DNA of 21,616 nt from positions 1-21,616 of the forward strand of contig SLBE01000140.1 of assembly GCA_007126465.1 (NCBI GenBank). Reading direction: 5' to 3'. The stretch is from Syntrophomonadaceae bacterium. GTDB lineage: Bacteria > Bacillota > Dethiobacteria > DTU022. The notes beneath the pieces were generated by a model. The model searched no databases. It saw only the letters and a program-made list of their open reading frames with translations, and was not told where the DNA came from. How positions within the stretch are numbered: the first letter of the stretch is position 1; every line of letters begins with the position of its first letter. Of this stretch, positions 1 through 7,014 are shown one piece after another. A program made the position numbers and the translations under genes.

Positions 1-129
1 CTGCAGTGTCCGCATTAAATATGGCAACCTTCTTTATCTTGCCATACAAATCAGGCAGGGAATTGACCCTTTTAGTCAAATTATTAAACAAAGATACTTA
101 TCACTATTACACCACCAGGGAGCTTTTTC

Positions 130-927
130 GTGAAAAACACCCTTCATGCAAACAACTTAAAACCACCCCTCAAATGGGCTGGCGGAAAAAGATGGCTGGT
201 CCCACATTTAAAGCCAATCTGGGAGCAATACTCTCAGCGCCGCCTGGTAGAACCACTCTGCGGCGGCCTGGCCGTTACCTTAGGTTTAATGCCTGAAAAA
301 GCTCTTCTAAACGATGTCAATACTCATCTGATCAACTTTTTTCAGTGGGTTCAAAAAGGCCTTTATATAGACATTCCCTTAGAAAATAATGAGGAGTTTT
401 ACTACAGTCACCGGGAACGTTTTAATGTCCTGATTGAAGAGGGGAACATGAACAGCAAAGAAGCTGCAGAGCTCTTTTATTACCTTAACCGCACCGGCTT
501 TAACGGCCTCTGCCGTTTTAACCAAAAAGATCGGTTCAACGTGCCCTTTGGCCGCTACAAGAAAATCAACTACATCCGTAACTATGAACAATACATGGAA
601 GTATTTAAACGATGGGAATTTACCTGTAATGATTTTGAGGAGCTATCCATAAAGGACAATGATTTTATCTACGCTGATCCACCTTATGATGTTGAATTCA
701 CCAGCTATTCAAAAGGTGGCTTCACCTGGAAAGACCAGGTGCGTCTGGTCAGATGGCTGGTAGGGCATCCTGGACCTATAGTTCTATCTAACCAGGCGAC
801 TGAAAGAATAGTAGAGCTCTATGGTGAATATGGGTTTAACATTAAATACTATGATGCCCCAAGAAGAATTAGCTGTAATGGAGACCGCACTCCGGCCCAA
901 GAAGTTCTGGCTACCAGAGGAATCTAA
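130..927 (+). CDS. dam: DNA adenine-N6 methyltransferase, Dam/DpnM (D12) family
   Basis: Predicted S-adenosylmethionine-dependent methyltransferase that methylates adenine at N6, probably within GATC; the specificity is inferred from family only. The 265-aa length is normal for the D12 class. Visible motifs are the N-terminal LKWAGGKRWL (motif X), VEPLCGG (AdoMet-binding motif I, about residues 40-46) and the catalytic ADPPYD (motif IV, about residues 182-187). Translation begins at a GTG preceded by AGGGAG (117-122) at 7-nt spacing. No restriction endonuclease gene is visible downstream, and upstream sequence is missing, so it may be a solitary Dam-like enzyme or half of a restriction-modification system. 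The next gene lies 266 bp away behind its own promoter, so this is probably not part of the feo operon. Confidence 0.9.
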   Translation: MKNTLHANNLKPPLKWAGGKRWLVPHLKPIWEQYSQRRLVEPLCGGLAVTLGLMPEKALLNDVNTHLINFFQWVQKGLYIDIPLENNEEFYYSHRERFNVLIEEGNMNSKEAAELFYYLNRTGFNGLCRFNQKDRFNVPFGRYKKINYIRNYEQYMEVFKRWEFTCNDFEELSIKDNDFIYADPPYDVEFTSYSKGGFTWKDQVRLVRWLVGHPGPIVLSNQATERIVELYGEYGFNIKYYDAPRRISCNGDRTPAQEVLATRGI

Positions 928-1029
928 ATACCTTTATAAACTATCTGCGTAGGCTATGTGCATGAAGCAAATAATTATCCCTCCAGGTGACATTATCAAG
1001 TGCTAACCACACAAAAATTCAAAAAAACC

Positions 1030-1058
1030 TTGACAGGAATATTGCATTCTCATATAAT
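1030..1058 (+). promoter_or_regulatory. Consensus sigma-A promoter of the feo operon
   Basis: A perfect TTGACA (1030-1035) and a perfect TATAAT (1053-1058) are separated by exactly 17 bp. Transcription would begin near 1065 and leave a leader of about 130 nt before feoA. A promoter this strong normally needs a repressor for iron-uptake genes, and candidate operator-like repeats lie just downstream. Confidence 0.75.
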
Positions 1059-1070
1059 GTGATCGTGGAG

Positions 1071-1140
1071 TTAGGGTTGCCAAACTTTTTTAAATTGTTT
1101 TGAGAACCCCTATGGCAATTAAACTATTCTAAAGGCAATT
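1071..1140 (+). promoter_or_regulatory. feo leader with repeated GGCAA half-sites; possible iron-regulator site
   Basis: A weakly dyadic stretch at 1071-1089, starting TTAGGGTTGCC, overlaps the predicted transcription start and loosely resembles DtxR/IdeR-type iron boxes. TTGCCA (1077-1082) is an exact inverted repeat of TGGCAA (1113-1118). GGCAATT recurs at 1114-1120 and 1134-1140, exactly 20 bp apart. These may be operator half-sites or arms of a leader hairpin. The assignment is inference from position and symmetry only. Confidence 0.3.
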
Positions 1141-1193
1141 GAAAAAAATCAGAGAAAGAATGGCTAATATAAATTGAATCGCAGGAGGTTAAA

Positions 1194-1481
1194 ATGGAAC
1201 TGGCACTAGCAAATAATATTTTTAAAAACAGGCTTTCTAATTTGAAAGATGAGCCGGTTAGTCAGCATCTAAATCTAACAGAAGCAGATATTAACTCGCC
1301 TTATATAATTAAAGAAATCGATACCCAGGATGAACAAATGAGGGAATTTCTATTTACCCTGGGTTGCTACGAAGGCGAAGAAGTAACAGTGATTTCTGTT
1401 TTAACTGAAAACTATGTGATCAATGTAAAAGATGCGCGATACAGTATAGATGAAGATTTAGCCAGAGCGATTCTAATTTAG
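1194..1481 (+). CDS. feoA: FeoA-domain ferrous iron transport accessory protein
   Basis: A 95-aa cytoplasmic SH3-like FeoA protein, expected to support Fe(II) uptake by FeoB. The FeoA core starts near residue 27 (LTEADINSPYIIKEI) and contains the family's LGCYEGEEVTV turn and the C-terminal DEDLARAI segment. About 27 extra N-terminal residues make it longer than the usual 75-80 aa. AGGAGG at 1183-1188 is 5 nt from the ATG. feoB starts 80 bp downstream beyond a hairpin, and the gene order feoA-feoB-Cys-rich peptide is standard for Firmicutes, which supports the call strongly. Confidence 0.9.
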   Translation: MELALANNIFKNRLSNLKDEPVSQHLNLTEADINSPYIIKEIDTQDEQMREFLFTLGCYEGEEVTVISVLTENYVINVKDARYSIDEDLARAILI

Positions 1482-1482
1482 C

Positions 1483-1510
1483 AGAGATCGAGGATCTCTT
1501 CTATTTTTTT
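1483..1510 (+). terminator. Intercistronic terminator/attenuator hairpin between feoA and feoB
   Basis: AGAGATC (1483-1489) and GATCTCT (1493-1499) form a perfect 7-bp stem with a 3-nt loop, followed by a T-rich run ending at 1510. It begins two bases after the feoA stop codon. The stem is short and AT-rich, so partial termination or a processing/stability element is more likely than a full stop, because feoB has no obvious strong promoter of its own in the remaining 50 bp. Confidence 0.5.
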
Positions 1511-1561
1511 GCCTACTTTGTTAGGAGTGGCTAACACATCGATTGCTTAAGGAGGATGATT

Positions 1562-3556
1562 ATGCGAATTGCACTTGCAGGTAACCCTAATAGTGGAAAA
1601 ACCACTTTGTTCAATGCTATCACCGGAAAGATAGAGTACGTTGGCAACTGGCCCGGTGTAACTATAGCCAGGAAAGAAGGAGATGTGAAAAAAGGGTTAA
1701 ACAAATCGGGTGACAAAATAAGAGTTGTCGACCTTCCGGGAGCTTACTCCCTGTCGCCCTTCACCTCTGAGGAAAATATAACCAGTGAATTTATTAAAAG
1801 TGAAAATCCAGATGTGATCATTAATATTGTAGATGCCACTAATCTAAACAGGAGTCTGTTTTTTACCACACAATTGCTCGAACTCGGTATTCCCTTAGTA
1901 ATTGCTTTAAACAAAAGTGATCTGCTAAAAAAGAAGGGTATAGTTGTTAACAGTTTAGCACTGGGGAAAAAACTCGGTTGTCCTGTTGTTGAAACAACAT
2001 CCACCGAGGGCAGCGGACTAACTGATTTGATTGATCAAGCTATAGACGCGCATGGGAAAAAACAGACATCACCTTTTACAGGCCTCAGTGCAAGCGCTGC
2101 AGACCAAACTACTGCTGAAAAGATCAAGCATGAGCGATTCGCCTTTGTTAACCAGCTGGTAAAAGAAGTCGAAATGCGACAGATTGCAAGTAATAAACAA
2201 ACTGTGCAGGATGCTGCAGACCGCATCATAGCAAATAAAATACTGGGAATCCCTATCTTTGCTGCAGTAATCTATTTTGTATTTTCGCTGTCTCAAACTT
2301 ACCTGGGACCATTTTTCGCAGACTATTTAGTTGGCTGGATCGACAACTTATACGGGTATATAGAAAGCTTGATGGGCACAGAAGTTTCACCTGTGTTAAG
2401 CTCCCTCTTATTGGACGGCATAATAGGTGGTGTGGGTGCTGTTATGGGATTTTTACCCTTGATCATGGTGCTCTTTTTTCTTTTAGCGTTGTTAGAAGAT
2501 AGCGGTTACATGGCACGCGTTGCCGTAGTAATGGATCGCTACCTGAAAAAGGTGGGCCTGTCAGGAAAATCAGTTATCCCCATGGTTATAGGAACCGGCT
2601 GTGCCATACCCGGTGTAATGGCGACAAGAACAATCCGCGACGAACGCCAGCGTCGTACCACCGCCATGTTGACACCATTTATGCCCTGCGGGGCTAAGCT
2701 GCCGGTCATCGCACTTTTTGCAGGTGTATTTTTTAGTGATGCAGCCTGGGTTGGCACTTCGATGTATTTCGTGGCTATTTTTGTCATTGTGGTTGGAGCG
2801 CTTATTGTTCAACGAATAACAAATGAAGGACCATCAAAATCTTATTTTATCATGGAACTTCCCGATTACAGGTTGCCGAGTTTAAAGCGGGCTTTCATTT
2901 CAATGATGTCAAGAGCACAAGCTTTTATAATCAGGGCAGCAACAATTATTCTTGTCTGTAATGCCGCCGTTCACATAATGCAAACATTTACCTGGAACTT
3001 CCAGGTTGTTGAAACCGGTATGGAAAACACAAGCATACTGGCCGGCATTTCCAGTCCCTTCGCTCTTCTTTTTGTACCGCTTGGGTTTGGTGCCTGGCAG
3101 TTGGCCGCAGCAGCTATAGCCGGCTTTATTGCCAAAGAAAATGTTATAGGGACTTTGGCTGTGGTATATGGCCTGACAAACTTTATCGATACTGAGGAAT
3201 TCGAACTGGTTTCCGGATCCGGCGATGTAGCAGCTGTAATGGGCCTTACCTCTGTGGCAGCCCTGGCTTACCTGATGTTTAACCTTTTTACGCCTCCGTG
3301 CTTTGCCGCTATTGGCGCAATGAATGCCGAGATGGAAAGCAAAAAGTGGTTGTGGGCTGGCATTAGTTTTCAGTTTGGAGTAGGTTACACCCTGGCTTAT
3401 TTCGTATACCAGGTTGGTACGTTAATTACAACGGGAAGTTTCGGGGCCGGTTTAGTCCCGGGCTTTGCAGGAGTTGCAATATTTATTAGCATTATAACTT
3501 ACCTGATCCGCAGAAATGACCAAAATTCAAAGCATATTCTAAAGGAGGCGGTTTGA
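1562..3556 (+). CDS. feoB: Ferrous iron transporter FeoB (GTPase-coupled membrane protein)
   Basis: Inner-membrane Fe(II) permease with an N-terminal G-protein domain. The G1 motif GNPNSGKT is at residues 7-14, switch-I threonine is in GNWPGVTIA, DLPG is at 57-60 and NKSD at 117-120. A helical spacer (about 170-215) and a polytopic membrane region follow, holding the two Gate segments with conserved cysteines (GTGCAIPG and FMPCGAKLP). The ATG at 1556 overlaps the GGAGG at 1551-1555 and cannot be used efficiently. The ATG at 1562, 6 nt beyond GGAGG, is preferred and gives 664 aa starting MRIALAGNP. The gene ends in a TGATG overlap with the next small gene, which implies translational coupling. 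Confidence 0.97.
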   Translation: MRIALAGNPNSGKTTLFNAITGKIEYVGNWPGVTIARKEGDVKKGLNKSGDKIRVVDLPGAYSLSPFTSEENITSEFIKSENPDVIINIVDATNLNRSLFFTTQLLELGIPLVIALNKSDLLKKKGIVVNSLALGKKLGCPVVETTSTEGSGLTDLIDQAIDAHGKKQTSPFTGLSASAADQTTAEKIKHERFAFVNQLVKEVEMRQIASNKQTVQDAADRIIANKILGIPIFAAVIYFVFSLSQTYLGPFFADYLVGWIDNLYGYIESLMGTEVSPVLSSLLLDGIIGGVGAVMGFLPLIMVLFFLLALLEDSGYMARVAVVMDRYLKKVGLSGKSVIPMVIGTGCAIPGVMATRTIRDERQRRTTAMLTPFMPCGAKLPVIALFAGVFFSDAAWVGTSMYFVAIFVIVVGALIVQRITNEGPSKSYFIMELPDYRLPSLKRAFISMMSRAQAFIIRAATIILVCNAAVHIMQTFTWNFQVVETGMENTSILAGISSPFALLFVPLGFGAWQLAAAAIAGFIAKENVIGTLAVVYGLTNFIDTEEFELVSGSGDVAAVMGLTSVAALAYLMFNLFTPPCFAAIGAMNAEMESKKWLWAGISFQFGVGYTLAYFVYQVGTLITTGSFGAGLVPGFAGVAIFISIITYLIRRNDQNSKHILKEAV

Positions 3557-3744
3557 TGCTGGGGAATATAGCTACCCTGCTGGCTATTTCAATTATTATC
3601 ATCGGGGCATGCATCAAGCTTATTATTGATAAGAAAAACGGCATTCAATGCCCTGGTTGCCCTCACAGTAAAATTAGCAATCAGGCTTGCCACTGCTCTG
3701 ATCTGCTGTCTTGCAAAGAGATATCAGAGGTTAGAGACAGCTAA
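3556..3744 (+). CDS. FeoB-associated Cys-rich membrane peptide
   Basis: A 62-aa protein with one N-terminal transmembrane helix (about residues 4-25), a basic DKKNG boundary, and a Cys-rich tail with CPGCPHS, ACHC and LLSCKE. This matches the small FeoB_associated family encoded after feoB in Firmicutes. Its role is not firmly known; help with Fe(II) delivery or FeoB assembly, like FeoC in proteobacteria, is a common proposal. A TTG at 3553 is in frame, but the ATG at 3556 sits 7 nt after AAAGGAGG (3541-3548) and overlaps the feoB stop by one base, so it is the likely start. Confidence 0.85.
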   Translation: MLGNIATLLAISIIIIGACIKLIIDKKNGIQCPGCPHSKISNQACHCSDLLSCKEISEVRDS

Positions 3745-3816
3745 CGCGTATCAGAACTATAATAAGTAAAACAATGCTTAGTTAAACTTTACCAATATGG
3801 GTTTGGGTGAAATTTA

Positions 3817-4227
3817 TTATGTCCAATTAGCAATTTCTAAGCCATCAATCCTAATAAACTCACTTTGATTATTGGTTATCAAAGTGCCACTATTAGCCAG
3901 GACTGTTGCAGCAATTATTAAGTCATTAGGCCCAATAGGATTGGATTGCCTTTACTATCCGTATCTGCTCTTATGTGTGCATATATCTCGGCCGCTTTAT
4001 CATCAAAAGGAATAATTTCAAAGGGAAGCAGGAATTTTCCTACCTTACTCGTGTTATCTACTCTTTTTTTACTATTCACTGCACCGTATAGCAGTTCAGC
4101 TTTGACAATTGAAGCAATCTTAATTTCACTCACACTATGTATAAGCATCCTATCAAGGAGCACCGGATATAAACCTTAAAGGTAATAAATGCAAATTTTC
4201 GTATCCAGGAAGTAATGCATGTTTCAT
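3817..4227 (-). pseudogene. vapC: vapC-like PIN-domain toxin, inactivated by two frameshifts and a stop
   Basis: Three reading frames together rebuild a full VapC-type ribonuclease of about 135 aa. The start, MKHALL, is at 4227-4210 (ATG overlapping the antitoxin stop as ATGA). A one-base shift near 4209 leads to LDTKICIYYL, then an in-frame TAA at 4178-4176. The frame then continues through AELLYGAV and the IIPFDDKAAEIYAHIRA stretch to GNPI. A second shift near 3935-3941 leads to IGPNDLIIAATVLANSGT and finishes at IANWT with TAA at 3819-3817. The PIN acidic residues (D of LDT, E of AELLYG, D of GPND) all survive but sit on separate fragments. Sequencing error could explain one lesion but hardly all three. 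This is a remnant, so no active toxin is expected. Confidence 0.85.
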
Positions 4228-4454
4228 AGTTCCTCTCTTTCTGCATCACTTGAAAAATCTTTGATAGTCTCAACACAAAAGCTATTGTCATCGATTGAAC
4301 CGTATAGGCTTCTATAGTTTTCGGGCCAGTTTTTTTCAAGGTACTCGGCAAGCTTACCTGTAACCCATTTGGAGATAGAAGTATTTTCAAGCTCTGCCGC
4401 ATTTTCAATTTTTTTCAGGGTTTCAGCATCCACGTATAACGATAATTGAGGCAT
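4224..4454 (-). CDS. Ribbon-helix-helix (CopG/VapB-type) antitoxin
   Basis: A 76-aa protein starting MPQLSLYVDAETLKKIENAA and continuing through an SISKWVTGKLAEYL helix, the usual beta strand plus two helices of an RHH DNA-binding antitoxin, with an acidic C-terminal tail that would wrap the toxin. An upstream in-frame ATG at 4460 lies only 2 nt from the Shine-Dalgarno GGGGAGG. The ATG at 4454 is 8 nt away and gives the conserved RHH start, so it is preferred. Its stop overlaps the ATG of the broken vapC by 4 bases (ATGA), the normal antitoxin-toxin layout. The antitoxin frame is intact although its toxin is not, so it may survive as a repressor or as an anti-addiction module. Confidence 0.85.
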   Translation of the reverse strand: MPQLSLYVDAETLKKIENAAELENTSISKWVTGKLAEYLEKNWPENYRSLYGSIDDNSFCVETIKDFSSDAEREEL

Positions 4455-4474
4455 GCTCATTACCTCCCCTTAAG

Positions 4475-4498
4475 CAAGTATATTATGTATTATACTTG
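4475..4498. promoter_or_regulatory. Inverted-repeat operator of the antitoxin operon
   Basis: CAAGTATA (4475-4482) and TATACTTG (4491-4498) form a perfect 8-bp inverted repeat with an 8-bp spacer. It lies between the predicted antitoxin promoter and its ribosome-binding site, covering the expected transcription start. This is where RHH antitoxins usually bind to autorepress. Confidence 0.55.
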
Positions 4499-4506
4499 AA
4501 TGTAAA

Positions 4507-4534
4507 ATTTTAGTAAACCGTCTTGAAATGTCAA
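4507..4534 (-). promoter_or_regulatory. Promoter of the antitoxin/vapC remnant operon
   Basis: On the minus strand, TTGACA (4534-4529) is followed after 16 bp by TAAAAT (4512-4507). The inverted repeat at 4475-4498 begins 8 bp downstream, which fits autorepression. Confidence 0.55.
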
Positions 4535-4586
4535 AGTGCCCTATTCAAAAATGATAATCTCCGTTAACAAAATTTAAAAGGATTTT

Positions 4587-4615
4587 TTGCAATAAACTTG
4601 AATTGTTTTTATAGA
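4587..4615 (+). promoter_or_regulatory. Possible promoter of the DUF362 gene
   Basis: TTGCAA (4587-4592) and TATAGA (4610-4615) are separated by 17 bp, 34 bp before the GTG start. Each hexamer matches consensus at four of six positions, so the call is modest. Confidence 0.4.
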
Positions 4616-4648
4616 GCAACCAAATATTCTTAAAAGGGATGATGTTCA

Positions 4649-5785
4649 GTGACTTCCACAGTCTATTATACCGATATGACCACAAAAGCCGACCGAAACC
4701 TGCTGGAAAAAACGAGGAAAGCAGCTAAAAAGGCCGGCATCACTGCTTGTATAGAAAAGAATGACCTGGTAGCTATTAAGCTTCATTTCGGCGAACCGGG
4801 CAATCTTGCCTTTACCCCTCCTCCCCTGCTCAGAGTTATCACAGATATGGTCAGGGAAAGGGGCGGAAAACCCTTTTTAACCGATGCCAACACCCTGTAC
4901 AGAGGGAAAAGACGTAACGCTGTCGATCATATCGAAACGGCGATCAAGAACGGCTTTACCTATGAAACTGTCGGCGCTCCCGTTATTATTGCCGACGGAT
5001 TAATCGGGGCTGACTATGTCAATGTTGAAATTGGCGGAAAGCACTTTGACACTGTTAAAATTAGCAGCGCCGTACACCAGGCTGATTCGATCATTGCCGT
5101 AAGTCACGTAAAAGGCCACGAACTTTTTGGATTCGGCGGAGCCCTGAAAAATTTGGGCATGGGCTGCGGCAGCCCTTCCGGCAAACAAACCATGCATTCC
5201 GACATGGTGCCGAAAGTGGACCCTGAAAAATGCATTGCCTGCGGAACCTGCATTAAATACTGCCCTGAAGATGCAATCTCCAGGGTTGAGAATAATAAGG
5301 CTTTTATCAATGAAGAACTCTGTATCGGATGCGGAGAATGCGTGGCTTTTTGCCCGGTAGAAGCCATTCCGATTAACTGGAAAACAGATGAAGCTGCAAT
5401 CCAGGAAAAAACCGCTGAATATGCTTACGGGGTAATAAAGCCCAAGCAGGGTAAAACGGGCTTTATTAACTATGTCATGAACGTTACACCGGACTGTGAT
5501 TGCGCACCCTGGAATGACATCCCAATTGTTTCAAACCTTGGCATCCTGGCCTCCACCGATCCGATATCTGTGGACCAGGCCTCCCTTGATATAATTAACC
5601 AGGCACCGGTGATCAGCAATTCGGTTCTCGGCAAAAAAAATGAACCTGCTGATGCCGATAAGTTCAGGGCCGTCCATAAAAAGAATACCGGTTACATTTT
5701 AGACCACGGTGAATTTTTAGGTATGGGCAGCAGGAAACATGAGTTGAAAACCTTCTGGATGAAGCAGAGTAAAACGGTTAAATAG
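4649..5785 (+). CDS. DUF362 domain protein with two 4Fe-4S ferredoxin motifs
   Basis: A 378-aa cytoplasmic protein. The N-terminal DUF362 domain (about 5-185) includes LVAIKLHFGEPGN and GGKPFLTDANTLYRG. The ferredoxin domain follows, with CIACGTCIKYCP starting at Cys195 and CIGCGECVAFCP at Cys225, enough for two [4Fe-4S] clusters. The C-terminus resumes a DUF362-like region with a CDC motif. The family is widespread in anaerobes and lacks a settled reaction; an electron-transfer or Fe-S-dependent enzyme role is inferred. The start is a GTG with AAAAGGG about 10 nt upstream, and the nearby ATG at 4642 is out of frame. The gene stands alone between divergent antitoxin and convergent plsY genes. 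Confidence 0.88.
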   Translation: MTSTVYYTDMTTKADRNLLEKTRKAAKKAGITACIEKNDLVAIKLHFGEPGNLAFTPPPLLRVITDMVRERGGKPFLTDANTLYRGKRRNAVDHIETAIKNGFTYETVGAPVIIADGLIGADYVNVEIGGKHFDTVKISSAVHQADSIIAVSHVKGHELFGFGGALKNLGMGCGSPSGKQTMHSDMVPKVDPEKCIACGTCIKYCPEDAISRVENNKAFINEELCIGCGECVAFCPVEAIPINWKTDEAAIQEKTAEYAYGVIKPKQGKTGFINYVMNVTPDCDCAPWNDIPIVSNLGILASTDPISVDQASLDIINQAPVISNSVLGKKNEPADADKFRAVHKKNTGYILDHGEFLGMGSRKHELKTFWMKQSKTVK

Positions 5786-5838
5786 CAGCACGCTTCAGCA
5801 ATAAGTTAATAAGTTAGTAGTCAGGCTTAATAAGAGGC

Positions 5839-6417
5839 TTAAAAAAGCCCCCTCCGTCCTTCACGGTAAGCCCGAAAATCATTTAAGTGCTTTACAGCAA
5901 CAATTAGAGCAATAGCCAGGCCGGTTAAAACATAATAAATGCTCCCTGTTTGAAAGTAAAAAAACAGTGGCAGAGAAAAGACTGCCACACCAAAGGTAGT
6001 ATTGACATCCCTGATTAATAGAACGAGAACTATAACCAGGATCAAGGTATATAAAAAAGTCATTGGAGAGATATACAGCAGCACGCCGGCCAATGCAGCA
6101 AGCCCTTTGCCGCCTTTAAACCCAAGAAAGATATTATAATTATGCCCGAGGACAACCAGGAATGCAGCCAGCAGGTACAGTTCAGGCAAATTGCTATATA
6201 CTACTGCCAGGTGGACTGCCAGAACTCCCTTGGCTATATCTGCCAGGGCAGTTAATATACCGGTAACCCGGTTGACATTCTTGAAGGCATTCATTGCTCC
6301 TACATTACCGCTCCCTGCCTGCCTGATATCGACACGCTTAAAAAGCCTGCCAAACAAGTAGGCAAAAGGAATAGCGCCGAGTATATATGCTCCTACGGCT
6401 AAAAGTAAATCTATCAT
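5839..6417 (-). CDS. plsY: Acyl-phosphate:glycerol-3-phosphate acyltransferase PlsY
   Basis: Membrane enzyme that transfers an acyl group from acyl-phosphate to the sn-1 position of glycerol-3-phosphate, the first step of phospholipid synthesis in most Gram-positive bacteria. The family signatures are clear: GSGNVGAMN near the N-terminus, GHNYNIFLGFKGGKG in the middle and several hydrophobic helices. A GTG at 6429 opens the frame, but the ATG at 6417 lies about 7 nt after the minus-strand AGAGGGTGAT, so it is the better start and gives 192 aa (MIDLLLAVGAYILG). The length is typical. The downstream DUF362 gene converges on it, with only weak hairpin potential (GGCTT/AAGCC) between the two stops. 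Confidence 0.95.
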   Translation of the reverse strand: MIDLLLAVGAYILGAIPFAYLFGRLFKRVDIRQAGSGNVGAMNAFKNVNRVTGILTALADIAKGVLAVHLAVVYSNLPELYLLAAFLVVLGHNYNIFLGFKGGKGLAALAGVLLYISPMTFLYTLILVIVLVLLIRDVNTTFGVAVFSLPLFFYFQTGSIYYVLTGLAIALIVAVKHLNDFRAYREGRRGLF

Positions 6418-6448
6418 AAAAAGTATCACCCTCTCTTTTTCACTTATT

Positions 6449-6478
6449 ATTGTATAACAAATAGATCAGAACTGTTAA
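6449..6478 (-). promoter_or_regulatory. Possible plsY promoter
   Basis: On the minus strand, TTAACA (6478-6473) precedes TATACA (6456-6451, 16-bp spacer) or TACAAT (6454-6449, 18-bp spacer). It lies about 30 bp upstream of the chosen plsY ATG. Confidence 0.45.
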
Positions 6479-6676
6479 TAGTAACGTAAAATAATAACTT
6501 ACCTGTAATTACTGCCTTATTGAAGAAGGATTCTGTCTGGCAATGTTGAAGTAAACTAATAAGACAAACTACTGACAGCAGCTTAGCAACACTTAATCCT
6601 ACAACCAATCGAAGCACATCTATCAACCATTTCAGCAGGTTTCTTTTCACCATTTTAATTGAGGAGGGTCTGCCAA

Positions 6677-6847
6677 ATGCCAATTTATGAATTCATCTGC
6701 AAAGACTGTAAAGAGGTTACTGAAGTTAAAGCTTCCCTGGCGGAAAAAGAAAAGGGTATCGAACAGCAGTGTCCGGCCTGCGGGAGTAAAAACATGGTTC
6801 AGTATTACGGAAACATGATCGTCATTCCAACAACTCATTTACATTAA
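6677..6847 (+). CDS. FmdB-family zinc-ribbon protein
   Basis: A 56-aa protein opening MPIYEFICKDC, the hallmark of FmdB/CxxC_CxxC_SSSS zinc ribbons, with the second metal-binding pair CPAC. Four cysteines should bind one zinc ion. Proteins of this family have been linked to regulation of formamidase/amidase genes, but most have no tested role. GAGGAGGG (6661-6668) is 8 nt from the ATG at 6677, and the longer frame upstream would lie inside the Shine-Dalgarno. A terminator follows, so this looks monocistronic. The 247 bp between plsY and this gene hold only promoters and AT-rich sequence. Confidence 0.85.
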   Translation: MPIYEFICKDCKEVTEVKASLAEKEKGIEQQCPACGSKNMVQYYGNMIVIPTTHLH

Positions 6848-6876
6848 TTTCTTAAAAAACACTACTTCAACTCTTT

Positions 6877-6917
6877 AAAATGCTCTTATCTGTAAATCTC
6901 GATAGAGCATTTTTCTA
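6877..6917 (+). terminator. Terminator after the FmdB gene
   Basis: AAAATGCTCT (6877-6886) pairs with AGAGCATTTT (6904-6913), with a possible ATC/GAT extension across a one-base bulge and a loop of about 10 nt, ending in a T run. Because the stem starts with A's it could work in both directions. Confidence 0.65.
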
Positions 6918-6935
6918 ATTTCTAAAAGTTTAGAC

Positions 6936-6982
6936 TTGACAGACACAAACGGTTGGGATAAAGTTATAATATGCTGTATATA
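6936..6982 (+). promoter_or_regulatory. Promoter region of the corrinoid methyltransferase operon
   Basis: A consensus TTGACA (6936-6941) is followed at 17 bp by TAAAGT (6959-6964). A perfect TATAAT (6965-6970) lies at a non-optimal 23 bp. TTGGGA (6953-6958) with TATATA (6977-6982) at 18 bp is an alternative. Every candidate -10 either overlaps or abuts the 38-bp palindrome, so a protein bound there would block transcription. The exact start cannot be decided by eye. Confidence 0.55.
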
Positions 6983-6998
6983 CAGCATATTATAACTT
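6961..6998. repeat. Perfect 38-bp palindrome, probable operator of the methyltransferase operon
   Basis: The left arm AAGTTATAATATGCTGTA (6961-6978), a central TA, and its exact reverse complement (6981-6998) form a perfect palindrome with no unpaired bases. The central CTGTATATACAG (6974-6985) resembles operators of HutC-subfamily GntR repressors (TreR-type TTGTATATACAA). It spans the promoter's -10 area and ends two bases before the AAGGAGG of the first gene, so it could also fold in mRNA and mask translation. Binding by the GntR/UTRA protein at 9024-9839 is an inference from motif and proximity. Confidence 0.8.
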
Positions 6999-7014
6999 CA
7001 AAGGAGGCATAAAA

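Noticed and set aside
1..129. Gene fragment or regulatory element upstream of the methylase
   Set aside because: No coherent coding frame enters from the left edge and no convincing promoter was found; only a small TTGAC/GTCAA inverted repeat at 63-79.
3946..4179. 77-aa plus-strand frame over the vapC remnant
   Set aside because: The minus strand gives a coherent PIN-domain reconstruction with conserved residues; this frame is its antisense shadow.
4130..4408. 92-aa minus-strand frame in a different phase over the antitoxin and vapC start
   Set aside because: The overlapping frame 4224-4454 has the RHH antitoxin pattern and a good ribosome-binding site; this one has neither.
5786..5860. GGCTT/AAGCC hairpin as terminator between DUF362 gene and plsY
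   Set aside because: The stem is only 5 bp, partly within the plsY coding end, and lacks a clear T-run in either direction.
6447..6683. 78-aa minus-strand frame between plsY and the FmdB gene
   Set aside because: It overlaps the FmdB start and Shine-Dalgarno and covers the plsY promoter. It shows no recognisable domain, and its translation looks like AT-rich noise.
6877..7014. Cobalamin riboswitch upstream of the corrinoid operon
   Set aside because: The space between the FmdB terminator and the first gene is too short and holds a promoter and palindrome; no B12-box was seen.
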